Shown in pieces: positions 17,497 to 25,644 of a DNA stretch of 64,000 nucleotides (the stretch's first letter is position 1; every line of letters starts with the position of its first letter). Source of the DNA: a bacterium (GTDB taxonomy: Bacteria > Pseudomonadota > Alphaproteobacteria > Caulobacterales > Hyphomonadaceae); the NCBI GenBank assembly GCA_016125045.1, contig WGML01000009.1, forward strand, positions 1 through 64,000. Direction: 5' to 3'. The position numbers and the translations under genes are program-made. The notes under the pieces were generated by a model that was not told the DNA's origin, ran no database searches, and was given only the letters and a program-made list of their open reading frames with translations.

Positions 17497-19590
17497 ATGA
17501 AGCGCCTGCCTCCAACCTCTGGGATCGCCCGACGGTTCCGCCTCGCAATCGGGGCGCTGCTCGCCATCGCGCTTGCATCGTGCGCGACCACGCAAGCGCC
17601 AGATCGGGCGCCGGATCAAGCAACGGATCAAGCGCTGTGCGCGGTTGCGGGGGTGAGGGTCGAACTCGGCTTCGAGCGGGCGGCGGCGAAAGCCTGCTCG
17701 ATCCGCAGGACGCAGGACGGCGCGAAAGTGATTGTGCGCATCGCGCCGGAGATCACTCCGATCAATCCGAGCCCGTGGTATGCGTTCAAGCTGGCCTCGG
17801 GCGCGGCCCGGCCCGTTGAGGTGGAGCTGCGCTATCTCGAAAGCGCACACCGGTATCAGCCCTGGATCAAGAGCGGGTCATCCGGCTGGAGCCGTCTCGC
17901 GCAAGCGCCTCAGCTGCGGGAGGACGGACGTGTCGCGGGCTTCACCGTGGACGTCGACGCGACGGGGGTGACGGTCGCGGCCCAGCCGATCCAGACCGTG
18001 GCGGAGGCGCTTGCGCCGTTCAAACGCCAGGTCGCCGCCGGATTGCTGGCTGAAACGGTTCTCGGGGTGTCGCATGACGGACGCGAGATCATCGGATTTG
18101 AAACCCTCCCCGAGGCGCCCTCGCGAATGCTGGTGATGATGAGCCGGCAGCATCCCCCCGAAACCACGGGCGCGTTCGCGTTTGACGTCTTCGCGGCGCG
18201 CATCCTGTCGGACACCGAGGACGCGGCGGCGTTCCGGCGCACCACCAAGCTCGTGTTCGTGCCGATGACCAACCCGGATGGCGCGGTGCGGGGCCATTGG
18301 CGAGGCAACGCGCGGGGCGTCGACATCAATCGCGACTGGGGTCCGTTCCGGCAGCCGGAGCCGAGGGCGATACGGGATTTCGTGGCCGCGCGGGCGGGCA
18401 GCGTTCCGGTCGCGGGCGTTCTCGATTTCCATTCGACGCAGCGCTCGGTCGTGTACGCGCCGCCCGCCGACCGGATAGCGGACGATCTCGCGGACGCGAT
18501 GTTGCAGAACGCCGCAAGGACGCTCGGCGCGGACATGCCGCCGATCTCGCGGGCCCACAATTCGAACGGGGGGACGTCGAAAGGCTGGGCGCTTGAAACC
18601 TATGGCGTCGGCGGGCTCACGCTCGAGTTTGCGGATGACGCCGATGCGGCCGAGATCACCCGGCAGGCGACCGCGATGGCGGACGGCGTCATGGCCGCCG
18701 CAGCCGATGCGGACGCGCGGGGGGCCGCCGGGGTCGCCGGCGCGAGGCGCTTCCTCCTGACGACACCCGCCGGGGCCGATCTCCCGATCTGGTATCTGCG
18801 GCCCGAAACTGCGGGGGCCGACGCCCCCGTGGTGTTCGTGATGCACGGCGTGGGGCGCGACGCCGACCGCTATCTGCGCGAATGGGCCCCGCTCGCGGTC
18901 GCGGGCGGGTTCATCGTCGTGACGCCGGAGATGACGCAAGCGGCGTTTCCGGGCGCCGACGGGTACAATCTCGGCGCCATTCTCGACGCGAAAGGCGCGA
19001 CGAAACCGCGCGACCAGTGGAGTTATTCCGTCATCGAACCGGCGTTCGATGCGGTGAGACAACGCGAGCAGCTGACCACGGAGCGCTACAGCCTCTACGG
19101 CCATTCGGCCGGCGCGCAGTTCGTTCACCGGTTCGTTCTCTTCACCGCGGGACCGCGGCTTCGCGAGGCGGTGTCGGCGAACGCCGGCTGGTACACGGCG
19201 CCCACGAGCACAGCCGAGTGGCCGTATGGACTGCGCGGCGCACCGGCCCCGATCGATGTTGCGGCGGCGCTCTCGGTTCCCATGACCCTGCTGCTCGGAG
19301 ACGCCGACACAGACCCCAATGATCCCAATCTGCGCACCAGCCCGGAGGCGATGAAACAGGGACCGTTCCGGTTCGCCCGCGGCCAGTTCTTTTATCAATC
19401 CGCGCTGGAGGCAGCCAAGGCAGCGCGCGTCCAGGCCAACTGGTCTTGCGTGATCGCGCCAGGCGTCGGCCATGACAATGGAGCGGCGGCGGCCTTCGCG
19501 GTTCCCCTGCTCACCGGCGACGACCGACCGTCCGCGGGAACGCCCTGCGTCCGCGCGGCGACGCCCGCATCTCATGCGTCGGCGGGATAG
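17497..19590 (+). CDS. Lipoprotein fusion of M14 zinc carboxypeptidase and alpha/beta-hydrolase
   Basis: A 697-residue protein. A lipoprotein signal has its lipobox at LASC (Cys29). Residues about 175-405 form an M14 zinc peptidase: zinc ligands H219 and E222 in RQHPPE, NRDW at 278-281, third ligand H312 in DFHST, and the general-base Glu at 378 in LTLEF. Residues about 420-690 form a serine hydrolase: oxyanion region VMHGVG, nucleophile S537 in GHSAG, acid in LLLGDADTD (about 602-604) and H659 in GVGHD. Both active sites look intact. It probably acts in the periplasm on peptides or acyl-peptides. The start has GGAG ten bases upstream. The 3' end overlaps the opposite gene by 19 bases. The fusion is unusual; substrate unknown. 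Confidence 0.8.
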   Translation: MKRLPPTSGIARRFRLAIGALLAIALASCATTQAPDRAPDQATDQALCAVAGVRVELGFERAAAKACSIRRTQDGAKVIVRIAPEITPINPSPWYAFKLASGAARPVEVELRYLESAHRYQPWIKSGSSGWSRLAQAPQLREDGRVAGFTVDVDATGVTVAAQPIQTVAEALAPFKRQVAAGLLAETVLGVSHDGREIIGFETLPEAPSRMLVMMSRQHPPETTGAFAFDVFAARILSDTEDAAAFRRTTKLVFVPMTNPDGAVRGHWRGNARGVDINRDWGPFRQPEPRAIRDFVAARAGSVPVAGVLDFHSTQRSVVYAPPADRIADDLADAMLQNAARTLGADMPPISRAHNSNGGTSKGWALETYGVGGLTLEFADDADAAEITRQATAMADGVMAAAADADARGAAGVAGARRFLLTTPAGADLPIWYLRPETAGADAPVVFVMHGVGRDADRYLREWAPLAVAGGFIVVTPEMTQAAFPGADGYNLGAILDAKGATKPRDQWSYSVIEPAFDAVRQREQLTTERYSLYGHSAGAQFVHRFVLFTAGPRLREAVSANAGWYTAPTSTAEWPYGLRGAPAPIDVAAALSVPMTLLLGDADTDPNDPNLRTSPEAMKQGPFRFARGQFFYQSALEAAKAARVQANWSCVIAPGVGHDNGAAAAFAVPLLTGDDRPSAGTPCVRAATPASHASAG

Positions 19591-20957
19591 ACGCCGAACG
19601 GATCAAGCCGGGAAGGATCGGGAGCCCCGCACGCCGCCATCGCCGAGAGCATATCGTCGCGGAACGCGTTCCGGTCATGCATGTCCCCCAGCTTGTCGTA
19701 CACGTGAAGCGCGCGGCCGTGCGTCTCCGGGAAGGGATTGAGCGCGGCGAGCGCAGCCTCCACCCTGTCCTCCCGCGCCATCAGCACGGCTCGCCCGAAG
19801 AGACCCAGACGATCGAGACGTTCCAGCTCCCATTCGGTGCCGGAGGTGACATTCGACAGGTCCACGACGACGACGTCAGACGAATTCATGAGAAGCGCAA
19901 CGACATGCTTCCACCAGGCGTCGCTGGTCTGGACGATGAAGGCTTCCTTCGATGTCATGGCGACTTCGATGTTGAGACCTATTCGGTCCCGCAAGCGCTT
20001 GGCGAGGTTGATGAAGTCGCGCGCGGACGACACCTGGGCCGGTCCGAACCGCGCCCGGTTGAACTGACGCAGGATCAGCCGCAGGGGAAGCCACACGACG
20101 ATCAGCGCGGCATGAAGGAAGTTGGTGGGGATCATTCCGCCAAGCCATGCCCAGCGCGATCGCCGGATGAAGCGGTCGGACAAGGTCACGATGTGGCCGA
20201 ACGGACGCAGTTCGCTGGTGATGACCCTCTCGACGCTCTTGGCGATCCCCTTGTCATTGAACTTGCGAAGGAGGAGCAGCCTTGCGGGCTCCCGCCTGAA
20301 GAAACTCGCCGCCATCCAGGCAAACCAGCTCAGCACGAACCCGCCGATGACGAAGGCCGTGACGGCTTCGGCCTCTCTCACGCGGCGGGACGCGGGCGTC
20401 GCGCTGCCGATGCGAGCGAGCAGAAGCTCCTCGAGGCGCGCATCCGAGCGGAAGGGACTGTCAAACTCGAGGCCGTCAGCGATCGCGGCCGCGTATTCCT
20501 CCTCCGTCAACCGGCGCCCGCGATCAAGCAAGTCCTGCTGGGAGATGATCCCGGCAGCGACCGCCTCACGAAGGGCGGGGGTCTTCATCTCCTCGGTGTA
20601 GGCGACGACGGCGAAAGCGAGGACGATGCCTGTCAGCGTGAAGGCCCCGCTCCATTTGCGCAGGGCCCGACTGGCGCCGAAGAACCGCTTGCGAAGCGCG
20701 TCGTGCGAGCGCGATTTCAGAAACCCCGGAACCACGAGTTCAGCGTCGTCCTCGGCTCCGCCGAGCGCCTTGAGCCGGTTGAGCGCCAGCGCCCGCGCGT
20801 CGCCGTGATGGTCCGGATTGGCCGCGACGGCGGCGAGTTCAACCGCGGTGAGACGGTCGAACTTCGCCTGTTGGGCGGGCGTGCGCGGCGCACCGCGCTT
20901 CAGCCAACGCAAGGTGCGCCAGGCGCGGAGTCTCGCCTTCAGGGGGGAATGGGTCAC
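19572..20957 (-). CDS. Multi-helix membrane protein with large cytosolic domains, unknown function
   Basis: About 461 residues if translation begins at the GTG at 20957; a TTG at 20981 is the only other in-frame candidate and neither has a good Shine-Dalgarno sequence. Features in order: a basic N-terminal helical region, a first membrane segment (WSGAFTLTGIVLAFAVVAY), a soluble stretch, a second (VTAFVIGGFVLSWFAWMAASFF), then LLLLRKFNDKGIAKSVERVI, a third hydrophobic stretch (PTNFLHAALIVVWLPLRLIL), and a soluble C-terminal region with ALLMNSSDVVVVDLSNV and GTEWELERL. The pattern of R-x-F-x-D/N, later W...V..LM..S..VVVD..N...G..WEL recalls membrane-anchored TIR/SLOG-like domains in uncharacterised bacterial proteins; this is inference. 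It ends convergently with the peptidase fusion. Confidence 0.6.
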   Translation of the reverse strand: MTHSPLKARLRAWRTLRWLKRGAPRTPAQQAKFDRLTAVELAAVAANPDHHGDARALALNRLKALGGAEDDAELVVPGFLKSRSHDALRKRFFGASRALRKWSGAFTLTGIVLAFAVVAYTEEMKTPALREAVAAGIISQQDLLDRGRRLTEEEYAAAIADGLEFDSPFRSDARLEELLLARIGSATPASRRVREAEAVTAFVIGGFVLSWFAWMAASFFRREPARLLLLRKFNDKGIAKSVERVITSELRPFGHIVTLSDRFIRRSRWAWLGGMIPTNFLHAALIVVWLPLRLILRQFNRARFGPAQVSSARDFINLAKRLRDRIGLNIEVAMTSKEAFIVQTSDAWWKHVVALLMNSSDVVVVDLSNVTSGTEWELERLDRLGLFGRAVLMAREDRVEAALAALNPFPETHGRALHVYDKLGDMHDRNAFRDDMLSAMAACGAPDPSRLDPFGVYPADA

Positions 20958-21076
20958 ACCTATCCGCCGCTCGCCCGCCAATCGTCACTGCGGATGACCT
21001 TAACACGGAGACGCCTTTTTGAGAGGCGAAAACCCTGAAGGCGCCGCCCCGCGTCGGCCGCCCCTCAAGCGGCGCC

Positions 21077-21916
21077 TCAATGCGACATGAGCATCGGTCT
21101 TTTGGTTTCGGCAAGCATGTCGCGTGTGACGCCGCCGAAAATGAACTCGCTGAGCCGCGACCGGCCATACCCGCCCATGACAACGAGATCAGCGGACACC
21201 CGATCCGCCTCGGCCATCAGCGCCCTCGCCTGACTCTTCGATTTCGACTGGATGTTGAGCACTTCGACATTGGCGTTGAAGCGCGACAGGTGCTGTGCGA
21301 TGTCGACCCCTGGCAGGTCGCCATGTCCCATCGGCTCGGGCTCGGCGTCGACCGTGGCGACGATCACGCGGCCGGCTGTTTCGATGAACGCGGTTGCATC
21401 CGCGAGCGCCCGGGAGGCTTCGCGTCCCGCGTTCCAGCAGACAAAGACCGTGGGCGCTTGCGGCGGCGGAGCGGCGCCCGACGGCACAACGACGACGGGA
21501 CGCCCCGCGCCGAACAGCACGCCCTCAACGATGTCGGTCCGCAGATCGCCGGAAAGGTCACGGGACGGGGCGGGCACGACGGACAGGCCGGCGTGACGGG
21601 CGTGCAGCCCGACCACGTGGCGAACGCTCGGCCATTCGATCAGCGCAGACCGGATTTCACAGCGTGCACAGGTTCGAAAGCGCTCCTCCAGCGCCGCCCG
21701 GTCCTGCGCCATATCCTCCCGCGCCCGAAGGATCACCTCGTCCCAGCGCTGGTCGACCATCCAGCCTTCCGCGACCATGGGCATGGATGGAAGGCAGTTG
21801 ATGATCATCGCCGAGAGATGCGTGTCCCACCGCATCTGCAGGGCCTCGGCATAGTCCAGTGCGTGCGCATCGGTGGATGGCGATGAGATGACTGTGAGGA
21901 TGTCGCGGAACACCAT
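21077..21916 (-). CDS. Tandem universal stress protein (UspA family)
   Basis: About 279 residues made of two Usp folds. The first begins FRDILTVISSPSTDAHALDYAEAL; the second begins VFVCWNAGREASRALADATAF and ends with the ATP-type loop GGYGRSRLSEFIFGGVTRDML and a final strand PMLMSH. Tandem Usp proteins are often induced by low oxygen or energy stress. The ATG at 21916 is chosen because AAGGA lies ten bases upstream; a TTG at 21946 would overlap the preceding gene. It follows the small lipoprotein gene by 26 bases and probably shares its promoter, which has a near-consensus FNR/FixK box, fitting anaerobic or microaerobic control. Confidence 0.85.
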   Translation of the reverse strand: MVFRDILTVISSPSTDAHALDYAEALQMRWDTHLSAMIINCLPSMPMVAEGWMVDQRWDEVILRAREDMAQDRAALEERFRTCARCEIRSALIEWPSVRHVVGLHARHAGLSVVPAPSRDLSGDLRTDIVEGVLFGAGRPVVVVPSGAAPPPQAPTVFVCWNAGREASRALADATAFIETAGRVIVATVDAEPEPMGHGDLPGVDIAQHLSRFNANVEVLNIQSKSKSQARALMAEADRVSADLVVMGGYGRSRLSEFIFGGVTRDMLAETKRPMLMSH

Positions 21917-21942
21917 GGAAAGCTGGTCCTTTGCTGGTCGCG

Positions 21943-22221
21943 TCAACCGGCTGCGGGCGTGCAGGACGGCAGTGTGAGCGGTGCGTCAGCGTCGCAAACG
22001 TAGTCTCCCCCGGGCGTGGCGGCGCGCCACTCGATCCGGGTGAGGGAGCTTGATATCTCGGAGATGGTGACCGCATCGGCGGCGATGTGGTCTCCGATCG
22101 CGGCGACGGTCGCGGCCCGCAGCCTGTCGTGCACATCCCCGGCGTCGGCGCCCGGGGACCCACAGGCCGCAAATGCGAGCGACGATGCAACCGTCGCGAG
22201 GATTACCAATGGCGTTTTCAT
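21943..22221 (-). CDS. Small predicted lipoprotein
   Basis: A 92-residue protein with lipoprotein signal MKTPLVILATVASSLAFAAC (lipobox FAAC). The mature 70 residues include two further cysteines near the C-terminus (YVCDAD, PSCTP), probably a disulfide. No family recognised. The ATG at 22221 has GGAGG five to six bases upstream; an in-frame GTG two codons earlier overlaps that site. It precedes the stress protein gene on the same strand and is the first gene after the FixK/FNR-like box at 22308-22321, so it may be oxygen-regulated. Confidence 0.6.
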   Translation of the reverse strand: MKTPLVILATVASSLAFAACGSPGADAGDVHDRLRAATVAAIGDHIAADAVTISEISSSLTRIEWRAATPGGDYVCDADAPLTLPSCTPAAG

Positions 22222-22307
22222 CTCCACCTCCCAGCTTGCACATCCCGCCGCCTCGCAGCAGAGCGCCGGGACAAGCCTGAGTATTGGCGCGCGCCAACGG
22301 CCGCGCC

Positions 22308-22321
22308 CTGACCTGGATCAA
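22308..22321. promoter_or_regulatory. Near-consensus FixK/FNR box (one mismatch)
   Basis: The 14-mer CTGACCTGGATCAA matches the FixK/FNR half-site architecture TTGA-N6-TCAA with a single change (first T to C). Its centre lies about 93 bases before the small lipoprotein ATG (minus strand) and about 142 bases before the kinase ATG (plus strand). It could therefore control the stress-gene pair, the kinase, or both. Placement is consistent with class II activation of either with a leader of about 50-100 bases. Confidence 0.55.
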
Positions 22322-22456
22322 GCCGCGACTTGTGATGATTGTGCATCGTCCGCACAGCCGCGTCTGAAGAAGGGCCGTCGCAGGCTCTCATTGTCTGGCG
22401 CCCCGGGTTCGGGGATGATCAGGTCTGGACGCAAACCGTCGACGAGGATGAGCATC

Positions 22457-23998
22457 ATGGCGGACGTGTTCCTGGGGGAATGGTTCCGGATCGTTTCGGA
22501 AACCATGGTCGACGGGCTGATCGTCATCGATGGCGCGGGGCGCATCATCTACATCAATCCGGCCTGTCAGCGACTGTTCGGACACCCCGTCGATGGGCTG
22601 ATCGGGAACAATGTGTCGATGCTGATGCCGCGGGTGTATGCGGAAAAGCACGACGAGTATCTGGCGCGCACGCGCAATGAACGCGTCAAGCGGATCATCG
22701 GCGTCGGCCGCGAACTCACCGGGCTGCGCGCCGACGGGGCCGAGTTCCCGATGTATCTCTCCGTCGGCGAGGCGGCGATCAATGACGGGGTGATCTTTGT
22801 CGGGATCATCTATGACCTCACCGACAAGAAACGCGCTGAAGAAACGATCCTGCATCACCAGAAGCTTGATGCGATCGGCCAACTCTCGGGCGGCATCGCG
22901 CACGACTTCAACAACATTCTGAGCGTGATCGGCGGCAACCTGGAACTCGTGGCGCAGCTTGATCTGCCGCCCGCCGCGCGCCGGGCGATCACGCGGGCGC
23001 AGGAGGCTGTGACCCGCGGCGCGCGCATCACGCAGCGGTTGCTCGCGTTCGCCCGCAAGCAGCCGCTCGCCTCGCAGACGCTCGACGCCAACAAGGTGGT
23101 GTCGGACCTTTCCGAACTGCTGCGGCGGACGCTCGGAACGGCGATCACGGTTCAGATGAATCTGGAAGCCGGGCTGCCGCCGGTGGACGCCGACATCGAC
23201 CAGTTCGAGACGGCGATCCTGAACCTCGCCCTGAACTCGCGGGACGCGATGCCCGAAGGCGGCGCGCTGACGATCGACACGGAGTTCGCCCGGTTTGACG
23301 ACGCGCCTGCATCCCGGGACGAAGTGCCGCCGGGCGAATATGTGCGGGTGTCGGTGACGGACTCAGGGACAGGCATGACGGAGGACGTTCGCCGGCGCGC
23401 CATCGACCCCTTCTTCACCACCAAGGAGACAGGCGCCGGCACCGGTCTTGGCCTCAGCATGGTCCATGGCTTCATGAAACAGATCGGCGGCCAGGCGCGA
23501 TTGTACAGCGAACCCGGCATCGGAACGCGGGTGAGCCTGTTCTTCCCGGCCTCCGCGGGGACGACCGAGAGCGCCGACGCGGGCGCCGAAGCGCCGCCGC
23601 CGCGAGGCTCGGGCGAGGTCGTCCTGGTGGTCGAGGATGACGCCGACGTGCGGGCCGTCACGGTCGGCCGGCTGGAATCCCTCGGCTATGGAGTTCGCGT
23701 CGCGGTCGACGCCGAGAACGCGCTGCGCGTGCTTGAAGCCGCGCCGGATGTGTCACTCGCGCTCGTCGACGTGGTCATGCCGGGACGCATGGACGGTCAC
23801 GCCCTCGCCGAGGAGATCAATCATCGCTGGCCGCATCTGCCGATCGTCATCACTTCGGGCTATTCCGAGAAGCTCGCGACCCGCGCGGCGAATGCGTCGC
23901 GGCGGCCATTCCTGTCGAAGCCGGCCTCGCTGCAGCGCCTGGCCCAGATCGTCAGCGCCAACCTCGACAAGGAGCGCCGCCCGACGGACCCGGCCTAG
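22457..23998 (+). CDS. fixL: Hybrid FixL-like haem-PAS oxygen-sensor histidine kinase
   Basis: A 513-residue cytosolic kinase. The PAS domain (about 12-122) keeps the FixL haem features: proximal His65 in EKHDEYLAR, Arg71 and Arg85 in IIGVGRELTG. These sit at offsets +6 and +20, as His200, Arg206 and Arg220 do in Bradyrhizobium FixL. The kinase core follows: H-box with His149 in GGIAHDFNN, N-box NLALNSRDAM, G1 DSGTGM, F-box DPFFTTKE and G2 GTGLGLS. A C-terminal receiver (about 385-505) has the phospho-acceptor region LALVDVVMP. The ATG at 22457 has GAGGA eight bases upstream; the longer frame reaching back to 22016 is not supported. In FixL, oxygen binding to haem shuts off autophosphorylation. 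There is no membrane anchor. It lies tail to tail with the regulator gene. Confidence 0.85.
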   Translation: MADVFLGEWFRIVSETMVDGLIVIDGAGRIIYINPACQRLFGHPVDGLIGNNVSMLMPRVYAEKHDEYLARTRNERVKRIIGVGRELTGLRADGAEFPMYLSVGEAAINDGVIFVGIIYDLTDKKRAEETILHHQKLDAIGQLSGGIAHDFNNILSVIGGNLELVAQLDLPPAARRAITRAQEAVTRGARITQRLLAFARKQPLASQTLDANKVVSDLSELLRRTLGTAITVQMNLEAGLPPVDADIDQFETAILNLALNSRDAMPEGGALTIDTEFARFDDAPASRDEVPPGEYVRVSVTDSGTGMTEDVRRRAIDPFFTTKETGAGTGLGLSMVHGFMKQIGGQARLYSEPGIGTRVSLFFPASAGTTESADAGAEAPPPRGSGEVVLVVEDDADVRAVTVGRLESLGYGVRVAVDAENALRVLEAAPDVSLALVDVVMPGRMDGHALAEEINHRWPHLPIVITSGYSEKLATRAANASRRPFLSKPASLQRLAQIVSANLDKERRPTDPA

Positions 23999-24006
23999 CT
24001 GGCGGA

Positions 24007-24789
24007 CTAGACGCGGGGCGCGCTGGCGCCGCCCGACCAGCTGACCTCGGATGCGAGTACATAGCCCTCGCCCCGCACCGTTTGGAAGAGGCGTGTCGAG
24101 TCGGCGTAGGGCGCAAACTTGCGTCGCAGGCGGCTCACGAGCGTATCGATCGATCGATCAAACCCGTCCCACTCCGCGCGGCGGGTCAGTTCCGCGATGT
24201 GGTCGCGGGTGAGCACGCGGTTCGGTCGCTCAATGAACGCCGCGACGAGGTTGTATTCGGCGCCGGTCAATCCGATGGCCTCGCCATTGGGCGCCTCAAC
24301 CCGGCGCCGGGCGGGATCGAACAGCAGGCCGTCGCCAAAGCGTGCGACGCGTTCGGCGGCGCCGCGATCCGCAGCAGCGGTCTCGTCCGCCTGAACAGGT
24401 TGCGGGGCGGCTTTCGTCCGGCGCAAAACCGACCTGACGCGCGCCAGCAGCTCTCGCAGCTCGAATGGCTTCGCCATGTAGTCATCCGCGCCGATTTCCA
24501 GCCCGACGACGCGGTCAACCATGTCGGCCTTGCCCGAGAGAATGATGATCGGAACGGCGCCGACCGCCCGCTGTTCGGCCACGATGCCGAGCCCGCTGCC
24601 GCCGGGCATGTTGAGATCGAGGAGCACAAGATCCGGCGCCGAGCGGGCGAGCTGGTCGCGCGCCTGCGCAACATCGCCGGCTTCAACGACTTCGTAGCCT
24701 TCGAGTTCAAAGAAATCCCGGATGGTTTCGCGCAACGCGGCGTCGTCGTCCACCACGAGCAACCGGTCAGGCGCATTCCTGTCCTTCAC
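24007..24789 (-). CDS. OmpR/PhoB-family response regulator (FxkR-like partner of the hybrid FixL)
   Basis: About 260 residues: receiver domain with acidic pocket VVDDD, phospho-acceptor Asp in LVLLDLNMPGGSG, Ser and Lys positions in ILSGKAD and YMAKPFE; then a linker and a winged-helix domain (LTGAEYNLVAAFIERPNRVLTRDHI, DRSIDTLVSRLRRKF, VRGEGYVL). The GTG at 24789 is preceded by GGAGG at eight bases and is preferred to a TTG at 24810. FixJ, the usual FixL partner, has a LuxR-type output domain; this protein does not. In Rhizobium etli a hybrid FixL works through FxkR, an OmpR-type regulator that activates fixK. Gene position between such a kinase and a fixK-like gene supports the same wiring here. 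Confidence 0.82.
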   Translation of the reverse strand: MKDRNAPDRLLVVDDDAALRETIRDFFELEGYEVVEAGDVAQARDQLARSAPDLVLLDLNMPGGSGLGIVAEQRAVGAVPIIILSGKADMVDRVVGLEIGADDYMAKPFELRELLARVRSVLRRTKAAPQPVQADETAAADRGAAERVARFGDGLLFDPARRRVEAPNGEAIGLTGAEYNLVAAFIERPNRVLTRDHIAELTRRAEWDGFDRSIDTLVSRLRRKFAPYADSTRLFQTVRGEGYVLASEVSWSGGASAPRV

Positions 24790-24803
24790 GGGAAGGACCT
24801 CCG

Positions 24804-24819
24804 TTGTCAAATTTTGTCA
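24804..24819. promoter_or_regulatory. Direct repeat TTGTCA-N4-TTGTCA upstream of fixK, candidate K-box
   Basis: Two identical hexamers spaced by AATT give a 10-base period, the arrangement favoured by OmpR-family dimers. The repeat lies about 91 bases before the fixK start and just ahead of the divergent regulator start. The FxkR-bound K-box of Rhizobium etli is also a hexamer direct repeat with a 4-base spacer as far as I recall. A looser TGTCA and a GACAA follow at 24827-24842. Confidence 0.55.
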
Positions 24820-24909
24820 CACGCACTGTCACTGTTCGACAAACCCCCGCAACGTCAACCGATCATCCTGCGCCCTGAACCGCTTCACGCGAGATCAAGA
24901 GGCCGCATC

Positions 24910-25596
24910 ATGTGCATCGCTCAGGGAACCCTCAACCGCGTGGTCCCCCGCTCGGGAGCGGGCGACCCCGCACCCGAAGGCGCCGTTCGCCGGTTCGCTC
25001 CCCATACGCCGATCTTCTTTCAGGGCGATCTGCGGACCCATTTGCTGGTGATCGAGAGCGGCTGGGTGAAGAGCTATGTGACGCTGGTCGACGGACAGCG
25101 CCAGATCGTCGCCTTCTCCAACGCCGGCTCCGTCCTCGGACTGGAGACGGATGTCCATCATGCTTCGTCGTGCGAGGCGATGACGGACGTGACGGCGCGG
25201 GCGATCCCGGTCTCCCGCCTTGAAGAGGTCTGCCGCCGCGATCCGTCGCTTGCGCTCAACCTGTTGCGCCAGGTCGGCCGTCAACTCGGGGCCGCGCAGG
25301 CGCTGATCGCATCTGTCGGCGCGCAGTCCGCCGAACAGAAGCTTGCAACCTTCCTGATTTCGATGGCGGACCTGTCGTCGGCGGCGGAGGACGAGGCGTT
25401 CGACCTGCCGATGAGGCGCGGTGATGTGGCGGAGTTTCTCGGTCTGCGGCTGGAGACAGTGTCCCGCAAGCTTTCGGACTTCCAGCGGCGGGGCTGGCTG
25501 CACATGCCCTCGCTCTACGCCTGCGTCATCCTGCGGAGGGACATTCTTGAAGACCTCGCGGACGGGGCCGATCTCAGCCTGCGCAAGGCGTCCTGA
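24910..25596 (+). CDS. fixK: Crp/Fnr-family regulator of the FixK type
   Basis: A 228-residue protein: an N-terminal cyclic-nucleotide-binding-like beta roll (TPIFFQGDLRTHLLVIESGWVKSYVTLVDG), a long dimer helix and a C-terminal helix-turn-helix (RRGDVAEFLGLRLETVSRKLSDFQRRGWL). The recognition helix carries E-x-x-S-R, the residue set that reads TTGA-type half-sites in FNR and FixK. The FNR iron-sulfur cysteines are absent, so oxygen is not sensed directly, as in FixK. The ATG at 24910 has AAGAGG seven bases upstream; the frame continues upstream only through the opposite regulator gene. It is likely to act on the boxes upstream of ccoN and near 22315. Confidence 0.82.
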   Translation: MCIAQGTLNRVVPRSGAGDPAPEGAVRRFAPHTPIFFQGDLRTHLLVIESGWVKSYVTLVDGQRQIVAFSNAGSVLGLETDVHHASSCEAMTDVTARAIPVSRLEEVCRRDPSLALNLLRQVGRQLGAAQALIASVGAQSAEQKLATFLISMADLSSAAEDEAFDLPMRRGDVAEFLGLRLETVSRKLSDFQRRGWLHMPSLYACVILRRDILEDLADGADLSLRKAS

Positions 25597-25644
25597 CCGG
25601 AAACGCACGGCCCCGCAGAGGCGGCTCCCGCCGACGCCTTCAGC

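Noticed and set aside
22016..22456. N-terminal extension of the kinase frame by 147 codons
   Set aside because: It overlaps the lipoprotein gene and its promoter, has no domain, and a good start with GAGGA stands at 22457.
24082..24909. Upstream extension of the FixK frame
   Set aside because: It is antisense to the response regulator gene; Crp/Fnr family length and the ribosome site fix the start at 24910.
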